Below, piece by piece: positions 1 through 6,333 of a stretch of 14,493 nucleotides of DNA. The stretch comes from Planctomycetota bacterium (GTDB taxonomy: Bacteria; Planctomycetota; UBA1135; GCA-002686595): positions 1 through 14,493 of the forward strand of contig JAPKBY010000011.1 of NCBI GenBank assembly GCA_028823185.1, written 5' to 3'. The first letter of the stretch is position 1; each line of letters starts with the position of its first letter. Below the pieces are notes generated by a model. That model was not told the DNA's origin. It did not search any database and saw only the letters and a list, made by a program, of their open reading frames with translations. A program made the translations under genes and the position numbers.

Positions 1-1289
1 GAGGCGAGGTAGAGCTCTCCAGGGCCGCCCATTAAGAGGTCGACGTCTTGGTCTGAGTCGAAGTCTTCGATATCACACCAGCGCCATTTGCCGCTCGTTG
101 GGAGAGAGGCCGCTTCGGAGGCGTCGTTGAAGGCGCCGCCGTTCTCCGGCTCGTCAGCGCCGTCATTGCGATAGAGGCGTGCGCCGAAGTCACCTACGCA
201 GAAGACGTCCAGGTCTCCGTCGTGGTCAAAATCTACGGCGGTCGCGTCGTGGACGATGCTTGGTAGTTCTATGCGGAGAGCTTCCACCTCAGTCCAGCTG
301 CCTGCTTCTTGTGCGATGAAGCGTCCCACGGTGCCTGCGCAAACAAAGAGGTCAAGGTCCTCGTCGTTGTCATAGTCCAAGCTGAGCGAGAAATCCGAGG
401 CGCCTTCCCAGGCGAGGTCATAAACCCATCCTTTGTCAGGGTCATTGCGATAGGTGTTGATGCTCTGCGCGGTCACCGCGAGGAGGTCTGCTCTAGAGTC
501 TCCATCGAGGTCGCGCGCAACGAGGCTTCGGACTGGCTGGGTCAAGGTGTCCACTTGGAAGAGCTCTTTCCATGTGAGGACAGCATCAAAGGCTGGCGCC
601 GGCTCTCCGGTCGGTGCCGGAGGTAAGAGTCGCCCGAAGTTGCCGAGGCGCAGGATGCTCTCGACTGGGACCGGGATGCCCTCCGCCTCTAGGGTCTGAC
701 GCATCGCCGTGTAGCGCTGTCCTTCAGTGACGCGTCCGTCTTCAATTAAGAGCCGACCCAAGCGGTAGATGGCAGAGACATACCAGCTCCCTGCGTTCTC
801 TATGCCTGCGTCCACGACCGCTTGATAGCAGCGTTCGGCTTCCTCGCTCATGTCGAGGTCGTCATAGGCGGCGCCGAGTGCAAGGTGAGTGGCGAGGCAG
901 CTAGGGGCGAGCTCGTGGGCTCGCTCTAGCTCTTTGACAGCGAGCTCGATGTCGCCTGATTCCCGAGAGAGTTGTCCTCTTAAAAAGGGCAGGGTCGGGT
1001 CCTCTGGGGAGTCTTGGGCGGCACGATCAAGAAAGGCTCCAGCGGCCTCGGGTTGATTTGCTGCGAACTCGACCTGAGCTGCGCGCAATAGATCCTCCGC
1101 GAGAGCTGCCTTTGATGAGACCAAGGGGGCGAGCTCGCGCCGCGCGTCTTCGAGGCGGTCCTCGCTGAACCAGGCAGCGGCTCGCTCTCGAGCTAGGAGG
1201 ACCTCTTCTGGGGCTGGGGCACTCTGGGGATCGGAGCAGGCCGCGGCGGAGAGTAGGAAGAGGGTCAGGAGACGTTTGTGGATCTTCAT
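1..1289 (-). CDS. Exported lipoprotein with TPR-like helices and FG-GAP/VCBS repeats (partial, C-terminus off the window)
   Basis: The reading frame is open from the ATG at 1289-1287 to the left edge, giving 429 residues without a stop. The N-terminus MKIHKRLLTL is followed by a hydrophobic stretch and the lipobox LSAAAC (Cys18), so a lipidated, exported protein is expected. Residues about 30-200 are Ala/Leu/Glu-rich paired helices, for example SGDIELAVKELERAHELAP and the following ATHLALGAAYDDLDMSEEAE, which fit TPR repeats. From about 258 on, four Asp-rich loops follow: DLDGDSRADLL (260-270), DYDNDEDLDLF (305-315), DFDHDGDLDVF (353-363) and DFDSDQDVDLL (409-419). These are the D-x-D-x-D-G-x-x-D Ca-binding pattern of FG-GAP/VCBS propellers. 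The segment LYRNDGADEPENGG resembles ASPIC/UnbV-type proteins, and an ASPIC domain may lie off the edge. No Shine-Dalgarno site is seen; the leader is pyrimidine-rich. Substrate and role are unknown; adhesion or extracellular binding is a guess. Confidence 0.85.
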   Translation of the reverse strand, partial: MKIHKRLLTLFLLSAAACSDPQSAPAPEEVLLARERAAAWFSEDRLEDARRELAPLVSSKAALAEDLLRAAQVEFAANQPEAAGAFLDRAAQDSPEDPTLPFLRGQLSRESGDIELAVKELERAHELAPSCLATHLALGAAYDDLDMSEEAERCYQAVVDAGIENAGSWYVSAIYRLGRLLIEDGRVTEGQRYTAMRQTLEAEGIPVPVESILRLGNFGRLLPPAPTGEPAPAFDAVLTWKELFQVDTLTQPVRSLVARDLDGDSRADLLAVTAQSINTYRNDPDKGWVYDLAWEGASDFSLSLDYDNDEDLDLFVCAGTVGRFIAQEAGSWTEVEALRIELPSIVHDATAVDFDHDGDLDVFCVGDFGARLYRNDGADEPENGGAFNDASEAASLPTSGKWRWCDIEDFDSDQDVDLLMGGPGELYLA

Positions 1290-1459
1290 TGCAGTGAGGA
1301 GGGTACTTTTCAGGAGCCTCCAGTTCAGCCCTTTAGCGCTCTGGTTGTCACCTAAGCGTTGAATCGTGGGAATTCTATGCCTGCCTCTAACATCAGCATG
1401 AGTGGCCGCGTTGAGAATTGTGGATCTGTGACCGATGAACAGTCTTGAGGTCCATTGCT
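1290..1459. promoter_or_regulatory. Divergent intergenic region between the lipoprotein gene and the dprE-like pair
   Basis: This 170-nt gap must hold the start signals for both divergent units. I see no clear -35/-10 pair. It does contain an imperfect direct repeat: GCGTTGAATCGTGGGA at 1356-1371 and GCGTTGAGAATTGTGGA at 1408-1424. The copies start 52 nt apart, close to five helical turns, so a regulator could bind both on one DNA face. That reading is inference from two similar strings only. The GAGG at 1447-1450 serves as ribosome binding site for the plus-strand gene. Confidence 0.35.
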
Positions 1460-2215
1460 ATGAGTCAATCAGATAAGAAACCCCTTCGCGCTGTCGTCGT
1501 TGGCGCAAGCTCCGGAATCGGCGCTGCTCTCGTACGTCAGCTCTCCGCTGAAGGGGCGCATGTGGCCGCGCTGGCGAGGCGCGTCGAAGAGCTAGAGTCC
1601 TTACGTGATGAGACGGCAGATTCTCCGGGGGAGGTCAGTGTCTATGTTCACGATGTCTGCGATGTGGACGCTGTCCCGGCCCTCCTTGAGGAGCTGATCA
1701 CAGAGCTTGGCGGACTCGATCTGCTGATCTACGCGGCTGGAGTTATGCCCTCCGTCGGCCGAGATGAATACGACACAAAGAAAGACCTCGCGATGTTGGA
1801 GATCAACCTCGGCGGATGTGTCGCGTGGTGTAACCCCGTGGCCAACTTGTTCACGACGCAGCGCAACGGAACGATCGTAGGGATCTCATCGATCGCTGGG
1901 GCGCGCGGTCGCAAAGGGAACCCGATGTACGGCACGACGAAGGCGGCTATGGATCATTATCTAGAGGCGCTGCGAAACCGCCTCGGTGATTACGGCGCGC
2001 ACGTGTGCACGATCAAGCCAGGCTTCGTCGCCACGCCGATGACGGCTGATGTGCCAGGCATGTTCTGGGTGATCTCTGCTGAGACCGCGGCGATTAGAAT
2101 CATGCGCGCTGCTCGTTGCCGTGTGAATTCTCGCTATGTCCCGATGCGTTGGGGGCTCGTCGCCTTTGTGCTGCGTTTGATTCCATCGTTCATCTTTAAG
2201 CGGTTGAACTTCTGA
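1460..2215 (+). CDS. dprE2: DprE2-like short-chain dehydrogenase/reductase (polyprenyl-phosphoryl 2-keto-pentose reductase)
   Basis: This 251-residue classical SDR has the NAD(P) loop GASSGIG at 15-21, YAAG at 91-94 (the NAG position), the catalytic Ser in GISSIAG (141-147) and the YGTTK motif with Tyr157 and Lys161. The C-terminal RLIPSFIFKRLNF closely matches the tail of mycobacterial DprE2 (RHIPRSIFRKLPI), a useful family signature. DprE2 reduces the keto sugar made by DprE1 to give polyprenyl-phosphoryl arabinose. The next gene is DprE1-like and starts inside this stop codon, which strongly supports the assignment. The start is the ATG at 1460, because GAGG lies 9 nt upstream; a TTG at 1445 in the same frame would add five residues and would overlap that site. 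The true sugar and carrier lipid cannot be read from the sequence. A generic SDR is the fallback call. Confidence 0.8.
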   Translation: MSQSDKKPLRAVVVGASSGIGAALVRQLSAEGAHVAALARRVEELESLRDETADSPGEVSVYVHDVCDVDAVPALLEELITELGGLDLLIYAAGVMPSVGRDEYDTKKDLAMLEINLGGCVAWCNPVANLFTTQRNGTIVGISSIAGARGRKGNPMYGTTKAAMDHYLEALRNRLGDYGAHVCTIKPGFVATPMTADVPGMFWVISAETAAIRIMRAARCRVNSRYVPMRWGLVAFVLRLIPSFIFKRLNF

Positions 2216-3654
2216 TGCAGGACGGCGCGATAGCGCAGCCGCGGCGCGATTGGGAGTATGTCGAGGGCTGGGGGATGTCGAGCGGCAGCGCGGCTCGCGT
2301 GCTCCGTCCGCGCTGTACGGAGGAGCTCATTGGGGCGATCCAGAGCGCTCGTCGAGATGGCGTGACGCTCGCTCCGCGGGGGGCTGGCTGCTCCTATGGT
2401 GACGCCTCTTCGCAGTCAGATGGGCGCGTGCTTGATCTGACTCGGATGAACAAGATCTTGTCCTTTGATGCGGAGACCGGAGTCCTCGAAGCAGAGGCGG
2501 GGCTCACGATCGAGGGAGCATGGAAGCACACCCTCCCGAGCGGTTGGTGGCCATATGTGGTCTCCGGGACGATGTACCCGACGATCGGTGGCGCCGCCGC
2601 TATGAACATTCACGGGAAGAACAACTTCCGCGTCGGCACCTTCGGGGATCACGTCAGAGAGTTTGATCTCGTGCTCTCCTCCGGGGAGGTGCGCACCGCA
2701 AACCGCGAGCAGAATTCGGACCTCTTCCACGCAGCGATCGGGGGCTTCGGCAGCCTAGGAGTGTTCTCGCGCATCGTGATGGACACGAAGCGAGTTCACT
2801 CTGGCTTGATGGAGGTGCGTGGCGTCTCTACGCACGATCTCGCGGAGATGATGGCTGTCTTTGAGGCCGAGAAGGCCGCTGCTGACTATCTCGTGGGTTG
2901 GATCGACGCTTTCCCCGGAGGAGATCGTTCAGGCCGTGGACTCGTTCATGTGGGGCGGAACCTCGGCCCAGGAGAGGACGCAGCTTCAAGCGACTCCTTG
3001 GACCCAGCAACGCAGTCTCTGCCAGCGAACATCCTCGGGGTCATCCCGAAGAGTGAGATGTGGCGAGGCCTTCGATTGTTCAACCACGACTTGGGCATGA
3101 GGTTGGTGAACGCTGTGAAATATCAGTCCGGTCGTCTTGAGGGCATGGGGGACGCCTACCTTCAGTCGCACGCCGCATTCCACTTCCTCCTCGACTTCGT
3201 GCCAAATTGGAAGTGGGCCTATGGGCGGAAGGATCGCCGGGGATTGATTCAATATCAGGTCTTCCTTCCGGACGAGACCGCACATGACACGCTGCTCGAG
3301 CTGCTAGAGCGGTGTCGTGCGAGTCATCATGTGAGCTATCTCGGAGTCCTAAAGCGTCACAGGCCAGATCCCTTCTGGTTGACTCATAGCCTCGATGGTT
3401 GGAGCTTGGCGCTCGACTTTAAGGTCGATGATGCTCGCAGGTCTTCGCTCCTGGAGCACTGCCACGAATTGACAGAGCTGGTCCTCGCGGCGGGTGGCAA
3501 GTTCTACTTCGCCAAGGACTCGGTGCTTCGCCCAGAGGACGCCACGAGGTTTCTCCCGAGTGATCGCATGGCGGCCTTCAGCGCGCTCAAGCGCGAGCTC
3601 GATCCTGAAGGTCTGTTTACGACCGACTTGATGCGGCGCGTCTTTCCTGCCTAA
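2215..3654 (+). CDS. dprE1: DprE1-like FAD-dependent polyprenyl-phosphoryl ribose oxidase
   Basis: At 479 residues it is slightly longer than mycobacterial DprE1 (461). The FAD-binding half carries GCSYGD (58-63), GTMYPTIGGAAAMNIHGKN (118-136, with the FAD-linking His133), GTFGDHV (141-147) and FHAAIGGFGSLG (171-182). The substrate half has LIQYQVFLP (344-352), Lys380, GWSLALDF (395-402) and AKDS with Lys434, matching the catalytic Lys of DprE1. The C-terminus ends LDPEGLFTTDLMRRVF, like the family. It would oxidise the C2 hydroxyl of lipid-linked ribose, with the preceding SDR completing the epimerisation. Ala399 sits where M. tuberculosis DprE1 has Cys387, the residue covalently hit by benzothiazinones. 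ATG overlaps the upstream TGA by one base, and no separate ribosome site is visible, so translation is probably coupled. Other members of this family are sugar or alditol oxidases; the paired SDR argues for DprE1. Confidence 0.85.
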   Translation: MQDGAIAQPRRDWEYVEGWGMSSGSAARVLRPRCTEELIGAIQSARRDGVTLAPRGAGCSYGDASSQSDGRVLDLTRMNKILSFDAETGVLEAEAGLTIEGAWKHTLPSGWWPYVVSGTMYPTIGGAAAMNIHGKNNFRVGTFGDHVREFDLVLSSGEVRTANREQNSDLFHAAIGGFGSLGVFSRIVMDTKRVHSGLMEVRGVSTHDLAEMMAVFEAEKAAADYLVGWIDAFPGGDRSGRGLVHVGRNLGPGEDAASSDSLDPATQSLPANILGVIPKSEMWRGLRLFNHDLGMRLVNAVKYQSGRLEGMGDAYLQSHAAFHFLLDFVPNWKWAYGRKDRRGLIQYQVFLPDETAHDTLLELLERCRASHHVSYLGVLKRHRPDPFWLTHSLDGWSLALDFKVDDARRSSLLEHCHELTELVLAAGGKFYFAKDSVLRPEDATRFLPSDRMAAFSALKRELDPEGLFTTDLMRRVFPA

Positions 3655-3676
3655 GGGGAGGGCCTCGCTGAGGCTA
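3655..3676. terminator. Short hairpin at a convergent gene junction (weak)
   Basis: GCCTC (3662-3666) and GAGGC (3670-3674) form a 5-bp stem with a 3-nt loop between the dprE1-like stop (3652-3654) and the apaH stop (3674-3676). It lies where both units should end and could act in either direction. No T-tract follows on either strand, so an intrinsic terminator is only a possibility. Confidence 0.25.
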
Positions 3677-4402
3677 CCGGATCTCTTGGTAGGCGCGCCG
3701 CGCAGCTACTGAGACGATTCGGTCTTCCTCTGCTATCCACGCAGTGAGCGCGCCGCCCCAGACACAGCCCGTGTCCAGGCCGCGTAGCTTGGGTCTCTCT
3801 ATCAGTCCACGAGCAGACCAATGTCCGAAGACGATGATGCGCTCTTCTCTCTCGCGAAGAGGTGTGAAGACATACCAAGGCTGGAAGGGCGGCTCCGGCG
3901 TCGGCGTGTTGCTCTCAGGGCGACGCCCATCTTTCATGCAGTAGCGCACATGAGTTACGAACTCCGCTCGCTCGTCAGGCTCTAGCGGGTCTAGGTCGCT
4001 CAGGTGACGCTCGGTGGGGTCTGGCCAGCTGGGGTGAATGCCTGCGTGTACACATAAGATGTCTCGCCAGCCGCGTGCGAAGGGACGGGCTGCTAGCCAC
4101 GTGAGGAGCTCGTCGCGATCGTCTGCGTTCAAGACATCTGTGAAGGTGTCGCGCTTTGCGGGCTCCCTCTTACCTGCGTTTGCGGCCAAGAGGTGCAGGT
4201 CGTGGTTTCCGAGGACGCCGCCTGCGTCGAGGCTCTTGAGGAGTCGCAAGGTCCCGAGCGAGTCTGGTCCTCGGTTGACGAGGTCACCCGCAGGGTGAAG
4301 CTCGTCAGCAGCCGGATCAAAAGAGACCGCCTCAAGGAGCTGCTCGAGCTCTTCGCGACAACCTTGGATGTCTCCGATGAAGATGCGTCGCTTGTCGCTC
4401 AC
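3674..4402 (-). CDS. apaH: Symmetrical bis(5'-nucleosyl)-tetraphosphatase (Ap4A hydrolase)
   Basis: ApaH cleaves Ap4A into two ADP and also removes Np4 caps from RNA in E. coli; it is cytoplasmic. The 242-residue product has the calcineurin-like phosphoesterase motifs in order: GDIQGC (10-15), GDLVNRGPDS (39-48), GNHDLHLLA (65-73), HAGIHPSW (119-126), then FGHW and GLDTGCVWGGALTAW near the C-terminus. The last two are typical of ApaH rather than of protein phosphatases. It is somewhat shorter than E. coli ApaH (about 280), mainly in the segment between HAG and FGHW. The start is GTG at 4402-4400, overlapping the upstream hydrolase stop as GTGA; AGGAGATGAGGAG just before it gives a strong ribosome site. 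It is the last gene of a four-gene operon with three sulfatase-like hydrolases, an unusual partnership. Confidence 0.93.
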   Translation of the reverse strand: MSDKRRIFIGDIQGCREELEQLLEAVSFDPAADELHPAGDLVNRGPDSLGTLRLLKSLDAGGVLGNHDLHLLAANAGKREPAKRDTFTDVLNADDRDELLTWLAARPFARGWRDILCVHAGIHPSWPDPTERHLSDLDPLEPDERAEFVTHVRYCMKDGRRPESNTPTPEPPFQPWYVFTPLREREERIIVFGHWSARGLIERPKLRGLDTGCVWGGALTAWIAEEDRIVSVAARRAYQEIR

Positions 4403-6333
4403 TCCTCATCTCCTGCGTAGCCTACAGCGCGCAACATCTCCGCTGCGCGCGCTCCGCCTTCGAGGGCGTTCGGTAGGTCGGCAGCCCAGCGTCCTTGATG
4501 AGTGAGGATGAGCGCCTTCATGCGCTCTACCTCAAGGGGCCGCAGCGCAGCGATGTCCTTCATCTCTTGGGGGTCCTTGATGTGGTCATAGAGGCGGACG
4601 TTTTGGTCTTCTTCGGTTTGTGGTGCCCAGTGGAGGGAGAGCCCCTCACTCCTGACTCCGAGGATCGTGGTCTTGGGGTGACTACCCCAGCCGCCCTTGT
4701 CCGTTCTGAAGAAGACAGCAGATGCTCTCTCGTGATCTCGCTGTGAGAGGTCGATGGCGTCCTTGGCAGCGCTCAGCTCAGCGCCTCCGATTTTGGCCAA
4801 GGTGGAGCCCAAGTGTCGTGTGGAGGTCTGAGAAGAGATCTTCATGGGAGTGATACCGGGCCCCATGAGCAGCATCGGTACGCGGATCAGCTCTGGATGT
4901 AAGGTCCTCGCGTGATCGAGGCCGCCGTGGTCGAGGAGCTCTTCACCGTGATCTCCGACGAAGGCGATGACTGTCTTCTCCATGAGGCCCTCCTCTTTTA
5001 GGAGGTCGAGGAGGAGACCGAGATTGCGGTCCCCAGTCGCGACGCAGGCGTCGTACTCCTTGTCTAGCCACTCGAGATGCTCCTTTGAGAGCACCTTCTC
5101 GGGGCGGGTCACTCCGAAGGGCTTCAAGAGGAGCTGTTGGCGTAGGGCGGTGTGAGCTATTTCGAAGCCGCGAGGAGGAAAGTCGGCGGGCGCCTCAAAG
5201 CCTAGGCGAGCGAGCTCGTCAGGATGCGGCTCGTGTGGTACGTGCGGGTCTGCGAGGTGGAGGTAGAGGAAGAAGCGGTGCTCTTTGTTTCTTTCAATCC
5301 ACTCGAAGCACCCAGGCAAGACCTCGTCCCCAGAGACAAACGCAGTCGTCGGAGCTTGGTATTCCTCAAAGCCTTGTGCGAAGTTTTTGTCTGCAGAGAC
5401 GAGCGGGTTCGCGCTGAAGCCACCCGTCGTGTAGCCGCGTTCTTGGAGAGCCTCGGCGAGGGTCTCAAGAGAATGTGCGAGCCATGAGGAGCGATGGAGG
5501 AGGACCCCATGCGCCTCTGGCGGGAGGCCGGTCAAGAAGGAGGCTGTCGCCGGCCAAGTCCAGCTCGAAGTTGAGATGGCGTTCTCGTAGACGATCGCTT
5601 CCTCAGAGATCCGCGCTAGGTTTGGGGTTGTGTCGAGCTCATAGCCATCTAAGTTTGTGCGGTCCGCGCGGAGCGTGTCCATCACGACGAAGACGATGTT
5701 CGGGGTCTCTGGTGTCGCGCTCAAATGTTCTCGCTCTGTGACGACCTCTAGGACCAGCCCGCCGAAGCCACAGAGGATCTCTCTCGGGGGGATCGAGGAG
5801 CTCGTGAGGAGATCTGTGCGGAGAGTGATGGTCTCTCCTCCGCTGAGCTCGACTCCATCACTGCCACCCAAGCGCACCCAGCTCAGGGGGTCATCGCTCG
5901 CGCCCTTGATGCCTGCGCGGGGCTTGAGTCGCTGCTGACTCTCGAAGCGTCGCTCGCCGTCGATCTCCAGCTCAAAGAGAATTGAGATGGGCTCTGAATC
6001 TTTTGTGAGGGGCTTGCCGCTCTTTAGATCGATACCTGCTGCGCCGCGTAAGACGAAGGGGCCTCCAGCTGAGGGGACTCTCATCTGGACCTCTGTTGAT
6101 GGGGGCATGACGAGGGAGGGGAGGTCGCCGCCGTCAACGAAGACGCTGAGTGAGGGAGTGAGGATCATCCTGCGGACCTCGGCTCCAGGCGATGTCCGAG
6201 TCACCTCGTAGCGCTCGTCGCTGTCGAGGAGGTCAGTGTGGACGACGCGAACGATTCTCTTTGACGTCGGCGTGTAGCCACATGCTGCGATGAAGAGACA
6301 GAGGGGCACACAGATCTTTAGCGTGCTCTTCAT
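4399..6333 (-). CDS. Sulfatase-superfamily hydrolase, lipoprotein paralog with Thr in the nucleophile position
   Basis: This is the third and shortest of three tandem paralogs (644 residues). MKSTLKICVPLCLFIAAC gives a signal peptide with lipobox ending at Cys18, so it replaces the membrane segments of its sisters with a lipid anchor. Residues about 60-200 form the beta-rich domain shared by all three, with VDGGDLPSLVMPPSTEV at 67-83. The alkaline-phosphatase-fold domain starts at TPNIVFVVMDTLRADR (210-225, metal ligand Asp219). It continues with SSWTWPATASFLTG (256-269), DPHVPHEP (362-369) and FVGDHGEELLDHG (458-470, metal ligands Asp461 and His462). Thr259 aligns with the Cys/Ser that becomes formylglycine in true sulfatases, and the following Arg is Thr263, so sulfate-ester hydrolysis by the usual mechanism is doubtful. 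Phosphotransfer or phosphodiester cleavage is an alternative. ATG at 6333 overlaps the previous stop as ATGA. Confidence 0.85.
   Translation of the reverse strand: MKSTLKICVPLCLFIAACGYTPTSKRIVRVVHTDLLDSDERYEVTRTSPGAEVRRMILTPSLSVFVDGGDLPSLVMPPSTEVQMRVPSAGGPFVLRGAAGIDLKSGKPLTKDSEPISILFELEIDGERRFESQQRLKPRAGIKGASDDPLSWVRLGGSDGVELSGGETITLRTDLLTSSSIPPREILCGFGGLVLEVVTEREHLSATPETPNIVFVVMDTLRADRTNLDGYELDTTPNLARISEEAIVYENAISTSSWTWPATASFLTGLPPEAHGVLLHRSSWLAHSLETLAEALQERGYTTGGFSANPLVSADKNFAQGFEEYQAPTTAFVSGDEVLPGCFEWIERNKEHRFFLYLHLADPHVPHEPHPDELARLGFEAPADFPPRGFEIAHTALRQQLLLKPFGVTRPEKVLSKEHLEWLDKEYDACVATGDRNLGLLLDLLKEEGLMEKTVIAFVGDHGEELLDHGGLDHARTLHPELIRVPMLLMGPGITPMKISSQTSTRHLGSTLAKIGGAELSAAKDAIDLSQRDHERASAVFFRTDKGGWGSHPKTTILGVRSEGLSLHWAPQTEEDQNVRLYDHIKDPQEMKDIAALRPLEVERMKALILTHQGRWAADLPNALEGGARAAEMLRAVGYAGDEE

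Noticed and set aside
309..626. A 105-residue plus-strand ORF at the left end
   Set aside because: It is antisense to the continuous FG-GAP/VCBS lipoprotein frame, which has clear lipobox and Ca-loop motifs.
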